A stretch of DNA of 64,000 bases from assembly GCA_902786745.1 (NCBI GenBank), contig CADADR010000011.1, forward strand, positions 1 through 64,000, in the 5' to 3' direction. Below, in pieces: positions 7,295 through 15,275 of the stretch. Source of the DNA: an uncultured Bacteroidia bacterium (GTDB taxonomy: Bacteria > Bacteroidota > Bacteroidia > Bacteroidales > F082). The notes below the pieces were generated by a model, which did no database searches, was not told the DNA's origin, and saw only the letters and a list, made by a program, of their open reading frames with translations. Position 1 is the stretch's first letter; each line of letters opens with the position of its first letter. The position numbers and the translations under genes are program-made.

Positions 7295-9037
7295 ATGTTA
7301 GGCAAGAAAAGTATTTACAGAAGACCTGCGGTCATCCTTGGCTCCTTGGTGCTCCTGATGCTGCTGAACCTCGCGGTAGTCAACAACCCGATGTTCGCCA
7401 CCAAAGTCGCCGACCTGGGTAAAACCGAGCAAGTAAGCAAGATGACTCCAGAGGAAAGCAACGCCCAGCTGGCTGAGATGGCTGACGCGATTGTCGCGGA
7501 ACAGCAAAAGTCGGCCGAACTGGGTCAACAGATTGAAAACCTCAATCAACGTGTGACCACGCTGGAAGGTAAGAACGCCAAGCATCATGTTGCTGCCAAA
7601 GAGGAAGTTAAGGAAATGTCCACCAAAGACCGTCTGAAAGAAGGTCTGCGCAACTTCTGGCTGCTTACGGGTTTCCGCAACTGCAAGATTGGCAACATCA
7701 TCATGATTCTGGTGGGTATCCTCTTCATCTTCCTGGCCATCCGCTTTGAGTTTGAACCCATGCTGCTCATCCCGATCGGCACGGGTATCATCGTGGGTAA
7801 CATCCCGTTCTTCCAAGGCTTCGGCGTTACCTTCGCCGATGCCATGGCCAATTTGCAAGCGCTAGATCCCGCCACACTCAATTTCGACATGGACACGGCT
7901 AAAGCCCTGTTGGTAGCCGTCTTCGGCGACAACCCAGGCGACAAGCACATGGTGTTGAGCGAAGCCATCAAGCAGGTCGAGCATTTGAACATGGCTGATT
8001 ATGGCCTGGTCAACAACGACATCGAAGGCGTGAAAGGCTTGATGACGAGCGTGTTCCAAAGCGGTGAGCTGAACCTCCAGACTGGTCTTTACCAGAAGGG
8101 CAGTGTGTTGAACTACCTGTACTTCGGTGTGACCTCAGGTGTGTATCCGCCCTTGATTTTCTTAGGCATCGGTGCCATGACCGACTTCTCGTCGCTCATC
8201 GCCAACCCGAAACTGATGATCCTCGGTGCTGCCGCCCAGTTGGGTGTGTTCATCACCTTCATCGGTGCCTTGTATCTCGGCTTCAACCTGCGTGAGGCTG
8301 GTGCTATCGGTATCATCGGTGGCGCCGACGGTCCTACCGCCATCTTCCTGTCTTCGCGTTTGGCCAACGGCATGAACGGCACGCGCAACCTCATCGGACC
8401 TATCGCCATTGCAGCTTATTCCTATATGGCTTTGGTGCCCGTGATTCAGCCGCCTATCATCCGTTTGCTGACCACCAAGGAAGAACGCCTCATCAAGATG
8501 GGAGCCCCTCGTATGGTCAACAAGACTGAAAAGATCATGTTCCCTATCGTCGGCCTCATCCTGACCACCTTCATCAGCCCCACGGCTCTGCCGCTGTTGG
8601 GTATGCTGTTCTTCGGTAATATTATCAAGGAGTCGGGCGTGGTGAAGCGTTTGCAGAACACCGCCTCCAACCCGTTGATTGACATCGTCACCATCGTCTT
8701 GGGTCTCACCGTGGGTGCCTCAACGCAGGCCTCCGTGTTCTTGACCTCGAGCTCCATCAAGATCTTCGTCCTCGGTGCTGCTTCGTTCTGCGTGGCCACC
8801 GCTGGCGGTCTGCTCGGTGCCAAGTTGATGAACCTCTTCCTGAAGGAGAAGATCAACCCGATGATCGGTGCCGCTGGCGTTTCGGCTGTGCCGGATAGCG
8901 CCCGTGTCGTCGAAGTGGAAGGTCAGAAGTACGACCCGTCGAACCACCTGCTCATGCATGCCATGGCTCCCAACGTCTCCGGCGTTATCGGCTCGGCAGT
9001 GGCAGCTGGTGTGATGATGTCGTTCTTGATGATGTAA
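7295..9037 (+). CDS. mmdB: Na+-translocating decarboxylase beta subunit with N-terminal extension
   Basis: 580 aa integral membrane subunit. It decarboxylates carboxybiotin and exports Na+. The core from about residue 120 is classic: GIGAMTDFSSLIANP, GIIGGADGPTAIFLSS, AYSYMALVPVIQPP, GNIIKESGVV, GVSAVPDSARV and an ending VIGSAVAAGV. Two parts are unusual. Residues 1-110 add an extra membrane segment (about 11-30) and a predicted external coiled coil (about 50-100, AELGQQIENLNQRVTTLE). About 70 residues are also inserted near 195-265. Common homologues are about 380-430 aa. No internal start with a better context was seen, so the extension looks genuine. The gene ends the operon at a strong terminator. 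Confidence 0.93.
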   Translation: MLGKKSIYRRPAVILGSLVLLMLLNLAVVNNPMFATKVADLGKTEQVSKMTPEESNAQLAEMADAIVAEQQKSAELGQQIENLNQRVTTLEGKNAKHHVAAKEEVKEMSTKDRLKEGLRNFWLLTGFRNCKIGNIIMILVGILFIFLAIRFEFEPMLLIPIGTGIIVGNIPFFQGFGVTFADAMANLQALDPATLNFDMDTAKALLVAVFGDNPGDKHMVLSEAIKQVEHLNMADYGLVNNDIEGVKGLMTSVFQSGELNLQTGLYQKGSVLNYLYFGVTSGVYPPLIFLGIGAMTDFSSLIANPKLMILGAAAQLGVFITFIGALYLGFNLREAGAIGIIGGADGPTAIFLSSRLANGMNGTRNLIGPIAIAAYSYMALVPVIQPPIIRLLTTKEERLIKMGAPRMVNKTEKIMFPIVGLILTTFISPTALPLLGMLFFGNIIKESGVVKRLQNTASNPLIDIVTIVLGLTVGASTQASVFLTSSSIKIFVLGAASFCVATAGGLLGAKLMNLFLKEKINPMIGAAGVSAVPDSARVVEVEGQKYDPSNHLLMHAMAPNVSGVIGSAVAAGVMMSFLMM

Positions 9038-9059
9038 TTACACCTTATTATTAATAACC

Positions 9060-9087
9060 AAAACCCGCCTCAATCGAGGCGGGTTTT
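9060..9087 (+). terminator. Terminator of the mmd operon
   Basis: CCCGCCTC (9064-9071), loop AATC, GAGGCGGG (9076-9083), flanked by AAAA and TTTT. Confidence 0.92.
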
Positions 9088-9124
9088 GATTTAAATCTAA
9101 TAGTTATTGTTTTGTCGTAACGAT

Positions 9125-10714
9125 ATGCGTCGCTTTCTTGCTTTCATATTCCTTTCTCTATTGTCATTCCACCTCTTGGGCGATGACGGTATCCCTAACC
9201 CCCGTTTGTTTCTAAAAGGTGTGTTTTTCCCTGTCGTTGAGACTCCTGCCGTTTTCACAAGCACTGTCGACGGCAAGGACTTTTTTGTTTTCATCGAGTA
9301 CAGTGATAGTCTGACCATGAAGGGACATTATATGGCATGGGAAGAGACGATGACGGACACCCTTCCTTTCAAGTTGGAAGCCAAGGGGCGAAAAGCCATC
9401 CTTTATTACGAAAACCAAAAGGAAGTCTTCCGTCCGCGCATCAAGTCAATGGATAGCCAGCATGCTGTTGGTTATGCGCGTTTGAGCTTGTTTGGCACAG
9501 CGCGTTTTCAATTCAACATACATGAAATTCCCGCCTTTCATGATTTTGAAAACAAGCGCTATCAAGACACTTTGTTTGAAGTGGAGGAGATCAGTGACCT
9601 TACATATGCCCATGTGCCTGGGTTTTGGTCGGAAATGGGTGACGAAACCGATGTCACGGGCAAGATTTTCCGAATGACGGATGCCATAAGCGAAGTCCCA
9701 TTGGACCTCCATCTTGACGTTTTCCGACCTCAAAACGACACGTTGGAGAAGCATCCGCTGATCATGTTAGTGCACGGGGGCGCTTTTTATTTTGGGTCGA
9801 AAGACGATGCGTCCATCACCCGATGGTGCCGTCACCTTGCATCGTTGGGCTATGTGACGGCCTCTATCGACTATCGCATAGGTTTTCTACCTACCATGGC
9901 CAGCATTGGGCGGGCAGGCTACCGTGCAGTGCAAGATGCCCATGCCGCCATGCGCTATTTGGTGTCGCATCAACAAGACTATTGTATCGACACTTCCATG
10001 ATTTTCGTGGGTGGCGCCAGCGCTGGAGCCATCACCGCGCTCAACCTTGCCTTCATGACCAATGATACCAGGCCAGGATACACCCATAGTAGCTTCTTCC
10101 GTCCTGATCTCGGTAGCATCGATACCTGTGGCAACGACATCAAGGCCCATTTCCGAATCAGAGGCCTTATCGACATGTGGGGTGCCATGCCTGACACCTC
10201 ATTCCTCCATAGACGCAATATCCCGATACTAGCTTTCCATGGCAATGCCGACAACATCGTTCCTTACGACTACAACTATCCTTTCGGCATCGCCGGCCCG
10301 TTGAAAACCCTGTTGGTCGAACCGATGTATGGCTCGTCATGTATTGTTGACCGTGCCAATAAACTTGGGTATGATGCTCATTTGGTCACGTTTGACGGCT
10401 ACAAACACTCGCCCCACGTGGATCCCAACGCCAAAGCCCTTAACGACAATTTCTTTGTCATCCAAGACATGATGACGGACTTTTTCTATGACATTGTCGT
10501 TCCGCAAAAGCCCGAAATCGTTGAAGAAACCGACCATTATTATGTGCGACCATACCCTTTGGAGACCAGCTGGCAGGTCGAAGGAGGCGTCATCCTGTCT
10601 TCTGAAAGCAACACTGTGAAAGTGGCATGGATAAAAAATGCGCCTCAACATAGTCTTACGGTATCGGTATTGATGCCATACGGCGTAGGCCTTACCGAAA
10701 AAACAGTCTACTGA
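9125..10714 (+). CDS. Secreted alpha/beta hydrolase (carboxylesterase-like) with PKD-like tail
   Basis: 529 aa from the ATG at 9125, chosen over an upstream TTG because MRRFLAFIFLSLLSFHLLG is a signal peptide. An N-terminal beta-rich region is followed by an esterase domain from about residue 210, with the oxyanion motif HGGAFYFG, the nucleophile elbow GGASAG and a late His in the KHSPHV region. This fits the carboxylesterase or acetyl-esterase families. The last 65 residues (TSWQVEGGVI, NTVKVAW, LTVSV) look like a PKD or Ig-type domain. No T9SS domain is present. The substrate is unknown. Confidence 0.75.
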   Translation: MRRFLAFIFLSLLSFHLLGDDGIPNPRLFLKGVFFPVVETPAVFTSTVDGKDFFVFIEYSDSLTMKGHYMAWEETMTDTLPFKLEAKGRKAILYYENQKEVFRPRIKSMDSQHAVGYARLSLFGTARFQFNIHEIPAFHDFENKRYQDTLFEVEEISDLTYAHVPGFWSEMGDETDVTGKIFRMTDAISEVPLDLHLDVFRPQNDTLEKHPLIMLVHGGAFYFGSKDDASITRWCRHLASLGYVTASIDYRIGFLPTMASIGRAGYRAVQDAHAAMRYLVSHQQDYCIDTSMIFVGGASAGAITALNLAFMTNDTRPGYTHSSFFRPDLGSIDTCGNDIKAHFRIRGLIDMWGAMPDTSFLHRRNIPILAFHGNADNIVPYDYNYPFGIAGPLKTLLVEPMYGSSCIVDRANKLGYDAHLVTFDGYKHSPHVDPNAKALNDNFFVIQDMMTDFFYDIVVPQKPEIVEETDHYYVRPYPLETSWQVEGGVILSSESNTVKVAWIKNAPQHSLTVSVLMPYGVGLTEKTVY

Positions 10715-10779
10715 TATTTTTGTGTGTCCTCATTCTATGATAAAAAAGTACAAACCGAAAAAGATATCTTCGTTTTTTG

Positions 10780-10787
10780 TACTTTTG
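10780..10787 (+). promoter_or_regulatory. -7 promoter box
   Basis: TACTTTTG followed by C, about 64 bp before the ATG at 10851. No good -33 box is seen. Confidence 0.6.
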
Positions 10788-10850
10788 CACATTGTTTCAT
10801 GAAAACTTGAAGAATAGATAACCAATACATTAACCTTAATTATTTCAATC

Positions 10851-11426
10851 ATGAAAAAAGTAGTATTAATCGCGGTGCTGTTCTCAATGGTGACCCTCAG
10901 CGCCAAAGCACAATGGTTCGATTTCTCACAAAACGCGTACGATGCCACCGTCGGTGTTAACCTCGGTATGGTGGGCTATCACATGGGCAATAGCCAAGCC
11001 GAAAAGAATCTGGCTGGTTTTGGTTTTGGCGTAAGTGCTTCTTTGGTGGGCTTTTATGCCGATTTTATCTATCAAAATCCCGAACATCGTTGGGATCGCA
11101 AGGTGACCCAAGTGGAGTATGATGATCATACGGCTCTTGCCATCAATGTGGGCTATAAAATCCCGGTGTTGCCTTGGCTGAATATCATCCCGTTGATTGG
11201 CTACAGCAATGAAACCACGGGTAAGACCCTCGGTAACTCCATCGGCGTGGACACTGAGAGCCATTCCATCTACCACGACTACAATGTCGAGCACAGATAC
11301 AATCACTTCAACTATGGCGTCGGCCTTTCTGTGAAGCCTATCAAGTGGCTCGAAATTGGCGGTGTTTGCTCAGCCAGCGCCATCTACGGCAATGTTTCTG
11401 TTAACCTTATGAAATTCAAGGATTAA
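10851..11426 (+). CDS. Small outer-membrane beta-barrel-like protein
   Basis: 191 aa with a signal peptide (MKKVVLIAVLFSMVTLSAKAQ). The rest alternates glycine and aromatic residues in strand-like patterns (GVNLGMVGYHMG, GFGFGVSASLVGFYADF, YGVGLSVKPIKWLEIGGV), as in 8-strand barrels of the Bacteroidetes outer membrane. No known family was recognised. It stands alone, with its own promoter and terminator. Confidence 0.65.
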   Translation: MKKVVLIAVLFSMVTLSAKAQWFDFSQNAYDATVGVNLGMVGYHMGNSQAEKNLAGFGFGVSASLVGFYADFIYQNPEHRWDRKVTQVEYDDHTALAINVGYKIPVLPWLNIIPLIGYSNETTGKTLGNSIGVDTESHSIYHDYNVEHRYNHFNYGVGLSVKPIKWLEIGGVCSASAIYGNVSVNLMKFKD

Positions 11427-11450
11427 AACGTCTTGTTTGACTTTAAAATA

Positions 11451-11483
11451 GAAGAGGTTGCCAAAAGCAGCCTCTTTTTTTTG
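11451..11483 (+). terminator. Intrinsic terminator
   Basis: GAGGTTGC (11454-11461) pairs with GCAGCCTC (11467-11474) with one G-U pair, followed by eight T. Confidence 0.88.
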
Positions 11484-11512
11484 TTCCCTTTTTTCAAAAT
11501 TCCTTATTTTTG
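11480..11512 (+). promoter_or_regulatory. Bacteroidetes-type promoter
   Basis: TTTG (11480-11483) and TATTTTTG (11505-11512), 21 bp apart, 22 bp before the ATG at 11535. Confidence 0.7.
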
Positions 11513-11534
11513 TTGTCCGTAATTGTACATACAC

Positions 11535-13895
11535 ATGAAAAAAGCCTTATTATTTTCTTTTTTTATGTCGGCATTGATGATGTTACATGCCCAACATGAC
11601 ACAAGTAAAATACATATTTCTAACGACACCATCCGTCCGCCTCGCCTAAAGGTTGGTGTGGTGTTAGGTGGCGGTGGAGCCAAAGGTGCCTCCCATATAG
11701 GCGTACTTAAATACATTGAAGAGATGGGCATCCCTGTTGACTATGTGGCCGGCACAAGCATGGGCTCCATTATTGGTGGCTTTTATGCCTTGGGTTATTC
11801 CCCGGAGGAGCTCACAAAACTTATTTCAGAAATGAAGTGGTCGGAGTATATCGGCAATAGGATCGACCGCCCTATGTTGTCGGAAGAGATGAGGCTGCGC
11901 AATAGCACTATGGTTATGCAAGTGCCTTTCAGCCTCGAAAGTCTTTTGGACAATAGGAAGAATGCTAGTTTTATTAGCCAGTTGCCAAGCGCTTATGTCA
12001 ACAATAGTTCACTTGTGAATCTGTTCAACGACTTATGTATCGGCTATCAGGAGGAGATGGACTTCAACGACTTGCCCATACCTTTCGCTTGTGTGGCCAC
12101 CGACATGATTACAGGCAAAGAGGTAGTGCTGCGTAACGGTAGCATCTCGACAGCAATGCGCGCCAGTATGGCCATCCCAGGCGTGTTCTCGCCTGTTACG
12201 ATAGGCGACAAGGTGTTGGTTGACGGCGGTTTGGTTAATAATTTCCCGGCCGACGTGCTTCGTGATATGGGGGCCGACATTATTATCGGTGTTGAGGTCA
12301 CCTCCACCAAAACAGTCACTGCTGATGATTTGAAATCGTTACCCCAGGTGTTTGCCCGTCTGCTCATCACCAGCACGAGTGCAAAGAGGCAAGAAAACCG
12401 AGCCATGTGCGATGTCCATATCGTTCCCGACATCAGCGGCTTCGGCATGCTCAGTTTCACGCCTGATGCTATAGACACATTAGTGGGAAGAGGCTATAAA
12501 AAAGCGAATGAATTCCATGACCAACTATTGGCTATCAAAGAGGCGGTGGATGCCTCGGCAGGTCACCCTGTCAGCAAGACGCTTCGCGCCCCTCATGCCA
12601 AAAACTTGACCAACGATTCGGTTCTCCTCCGCTCCATCGTCGTCAATAATGTGAGTAATCATGATAGCCGCTGGCTTATCCGTAAAGGAGAATTGGCCGT
12701 CGGAAACAGCTATACGAAAGACGACATCGAACGCGCCATGAATATCTATCGCGGCACAGGCTGTTATGATGAAATCACTTATCAAATCAAGGAATGCGAT
12801 TCCGTGCATTGGAACAGCAAGTTGTCTGAAGCCTATGACCTGAGCATTAATATGAAACCTGCCCAGCCGCATGTCTTTGGCCTGGGTATACGCTACGACA
12901 CAGAGGAAGGCGCGGCGATATTACTCAATATCGGATTGAATGAGAAGAGGTTTAACGGCTCGAAACTCAATTTCAGCACGAAACTGAGTTACAATCCGCG
13001 TATCAATCTTACCTATACCTATTCAAGGTCATCGTTGGCCAACTTCAATCTGTCTTTCGACTATAGGAATGAGCATTTCCGTTCTAGAGGTTTTCATAAT
13101 AAGTACGTCAACTTGCATTATCAACAAATGAAAGCCAATGCCTACATTTCTGAGTTCCACCTGCTCAATTTCAGCACTAGCGCAGGAGTGTCATACATCA
13201 ATACGACATTCGACAAATCATCCTTTGATGGTAATAATGCTTTTGACTCTGTTTATTATGCGAACAATACCATGTTGGCGCCATTTGTCAAGTTTCAGTA
13301 TGACAATTTGGATGACGCCTATTTTGCCAACCATGGCATCTTGACCAACTTGGGCACGCATTTCTATTACATGCCATCCACCAATGATAAGTATTTCGAC
13401 TTCAGCTATGCTTTCCAATATTATTTCACTCCAGGTGACGGACGATTTACCTTCATACCACAAGTGTATGGCCGTTTTGTGACACACATCAAACCTTCCT
13501 ATGCCCTTGTTGGATACTATAATATTAGGAATACTTGCGGTGGGGAGATTGCCGGCCGCCACTTTGAAAACCAAATGCCTTTTATCGGCCTGACCAGCGT
13601 TGAAGATGCTTCTGTTGATTTGACGCAAAACGCAAGTATTTTCCGTTGTGATTTGCGTTATAACTTCTATGGCAAGCATTACCTGACGGCGATGTATAAT
13701 GTCTCAATGCCGTGGGGACTGTTGGGTACCGGTGGGATGGCTTTTTCCGATATAATTCATTTCATGGCACAAGGTGCAGGGTTGAGGTATTCCTATAACA
13801 GTTTCCTGGGACCGGTTTCATTGACCGCTCATTGGTTCAACAGCGACGAGAATAACCATTTTGGAGCCTATTTCTCATTCGGTTACACTTTTTGA
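11535..13895 (+). CDS. Patatin-like phospholipase with outer-membrane barrel
   Basis: 786 aa from the ATG at 11535, where a signal peptide (MKKALLFSFFMSALMMLHAQ) begins. The patatin domain (about 35-330) has the oxyanion loop GGGGAKG (45-51), nucleophile elbow GTSMGS (Ser75) and the catalytic Asp230 in DGG. A POTRA-like region (about 360-440) and a 16-strand-type surface-antigen barrel to the C-terminal Phe follow. This is the PlpD or RssA-type fusion in which the lipase is held at the outer membrane. The catalytic dyad is intact. Its 3' end overlaps the convergent gene by 21 bp. The natural lipid substrate is unknown. Confidence 0.88.
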   Translation: MKKALLFSFFMSALMMLHAQHDTSKIHISNDTIRPPRLKVGVVLGGGGAKGASHIGVLKYIEEMGIPVDYVAGTSMGSIIGGFYALGYSPEELTKLISEMKWSEYIGNRIDRPMLSEEMRLRNSTMVMQVPFSLESLLDNRKNASFISQLPSAYVNNSSLVNLFNDLCIGYQEEMDFNDLPIPFACVATDMITGKEVVLRNGSISTAMRASMAIPGVFSPVTIGDKVLVDGGLVNNFPADVLRDMGADIIIGVEVTSTKTVTADDLKSLPQVFARLLITSTSAKRQENRAMCDVHIVPDISGFGMLSFTPDAIDTLVGRGYKKANEFHDQLLAIKEAVDASAGHPVSKTLRAPHAKNLTNDSVLLRSIVVNNVSNHDSRWLIRKGELAVGNSYTKDDIERAMNIYRGTGCYDEITYQIKECDSVHWNSKLSEAYDLSINMKPAQPHVFGLGIRYDTEEGAAILLNIGLNEKRFNGSKLNFSTKLSYNPRINLTYTYSRSSLANFNLSFDYRNEHFRSRGFHNKYVNLHYQQMKANAYISEFHLLNFSTSAGVSYINTTFDKSSFDGNNAFDSVYYANNTMLAPFVKFQYDNLDDAYFANHGILTNLGTHFYYMPSTNDKYFDFSYAFQYYFTPGDGRFTFIPQVYGRFVTHIKPSYALVGYYNIRNTCGGEIAGRHFENQMPFIGLTSVEDASVDLTQNASIFRCDLRYNFYGKHYLTAMYNVSMPWGLLGTGGMAFSDIIHFMAQGAGLRYSYNSFLGPVSLTAHWFNSDENNHFGAYFSFGYTF

Positions 13896-15134
13896 GACGC
13901 CGTTTGCTAACATAAACTGACGGATTTCATTGGCATGCCGACCTCGCATAATGACGTGGTGGTTGCCGATGGAATGTTGCAGCAGATAAGGCTTCAGGTT
14001 TACAATGAGCGTGATTTGCGTGCGGCAGAAATGGTTACTGTATGGGGCCTCGATGGCCTTCGCTTCGGTAACGAAATAACGGTCCAGTTTCGGGCCGCCC
14101 CATTTAAATAAGGTATAGTCGGTCAGAGGCAGCTGACCTTGGATAGCTACACCTATACCCGACTCGAAATGCGAGCGGACTATGGTCTCGTCGCACATCG
14201 TCAGCGGGATGGTGCAATGCGCCAACATGGAGGTCTCGTCGGTGAGGTTAGAAGGATTGGCCATGAAAGCCGCCTCGCCACATAAACGTTTGGCTAGATA
14301 CATGCTCATCAGCGTTTGCATGTCGCCCTCGCAGCCCGCCACGATGCCCTCATCATTGAGCAATGCCAAAGCCAAACAACTTGTCGTGCCACAGGCTTTC
14401 ACGATGTCGAAGCAACGGATGGTCATGGCATCCAAACGCTCTTCTTGGCAGATGCGTTTGATGGCCAAATAGGCCTTTGCGGCTTCCAGCATGTCGGCAT
14501 CCGAAGGCTCCACAACACCTTTGGCGCGTTTCACCATGGCCTGTGCCACCTCCTCGGCCTCGGTTTGCGGAATGTTTTTGATGCCGTCGATGAGGCGTTG
14601 CAGGTCGATGTCGATAGTTTCGATGCCGTAGCGTTGGCGTAGATAATCGCGGTCCACGCCGCTGGCAATCAGCCAATCGGAGGGTTGGCCGAACAACCCG
14701 ATTCGTCCCTGTAGAGACGCGACATGGCACATCTCTACCACGGCCGATATAATTTCATCATTCGTCCCATGCAAAATCTTTCCTTCTACCCCAATGTTGC
14801 CCAGATAGGTCAATATTTCCAATGAAGCGGCCAACGAATTATTACGCCCATCGGCAATCATCATGACGTTTTTTTGGCGCGTTGGACCACACATCGTTTC
14901 AACGTCGATGGCCGACCAGATGCGTTTGAACAGGTTTTCCACGCCACCCGTGGCGATCATAAAGGCATCGGGTAACGATTGTAGAGACGCGCCATGGCAC
15001 GTCTCTACCGATTCGTCACCGATGATGTTGATTTCCGCATTACATTCGTTTTCCAGCCTTTGAATCAATTCGGCATATTCATTTCTGACGAATTCATCCG
15101 TCTGGAACGAGGAACGAAGGATGGTTATTCTCAT
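13875..15134 (-). CDS. L-fucose/L-arabinose isomerase-family protein carrying two palindrome insertions
   Basis: 419 aa, cytoplasmic. The C-terminal half fits the fucose isomerase fold: RCFDIVKACGTTSCLALALLNDEG, then GCEGDMQTLMSMYL, then FMANPSNL and the closing HHVIMRGRHANEIRQF. The N-terminal half is sugar-isomerase-like but divergent. Whether it isomerises fucose, arabinose or another sugar cannot be told. Two copies of the 28-bp palindrome lie in frame, encoding VETCHGASLQ near residue 45 and VEMCHVASLQ near residue 137. Both fall between conserved segments, so the reading frame survives. The 3' end overlaps the patatin gene by 21 bp. A long hairpin lies directly upstream. Confidence 0.7.
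   Translation of the reverse strand: MRITILRSSFQTDEFVRNEYAELIQRLENECNAEINIIGDESVETCHGASLQSLPDAFMIATGGVENLFKRIWSAIDVETMCGPTRQKNVMMIADGRNNSLAASLEILTYLGNIGVEGKILHGTNDEIISAVVEMCHVASLQGRIGLFGQPSDWLIASGVDRDYLRQRYGIETIDIDLQRLIDGIKNIPQTEAEEVAQAMVKRAKGVVEPSDADMLEAAKAYLAIKRICQEERLDAMTIRCFDIVKACGTTSCLALALLNDEGIVAGCEGDMQTLMSMYLAKRLCGEAAFMANPSNLTDETSMLAHCTIPLTMCDETIVRSHFESGIGVAIQGQLPLTDYTLFKWGGPKLDRYFVTEAKAIEAPYSNHFCRTQITLIVNLKPYLLQHSIGNHHVIMRGRHANEIRQFMLANGVSKSVTE
14711..14738. repeat. Palindromic element A, copy 1 (inside CDS)
   Basis: 28 bp, GTAGAGACG...CATCTCTAC. It lies in the isomerase-like gene and reads VEMCHVASL on the minus strand. Confidence 0.85.
14981..15008. repeat. Palindromic element A, copy 2 (inside CDS)
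   Basis: 28 bp, GTAGAGACG then CGCCATGGCA then CGTCTCTAC. It is in frame in the same gene, reading VETCHGASL on the minus strand. Confidence 0.88.
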
Positions 15135-15155
15135 GGGGTATAGGTCTTAATTCCC

Positions 15156-15251
15156 CTTGTCCTCATTGCGGGCTTGCCCCGCCATCCCTCGTGCTTTTGG
15201 ATGACGATTCTGCACGAGGGATGGCGGATGTTCCTCCGCCATGAGGACAAG
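15156..15251. repeat. 96-bp long inverted repeat
   Basis: Outer stem CTTGTCCTCAT (15156-15166) with ATGAGGACAAG (15241-15251), extended by GCGG/CCGC. Inner stem of about 16 bp, CCGCCATCCCTCGTGC with GCACGAGGGATGGCGG. The internal loop and the 17-base apex are unpaired. It fills the spacer between two minus-strand genes. It could act as a terminator or be a small mobile palindrome; it has no U-tract. Confidence 0.8.
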
Positions 15252-15275
15252 AGGCGTAAGGGTGTCTATTCTGGT

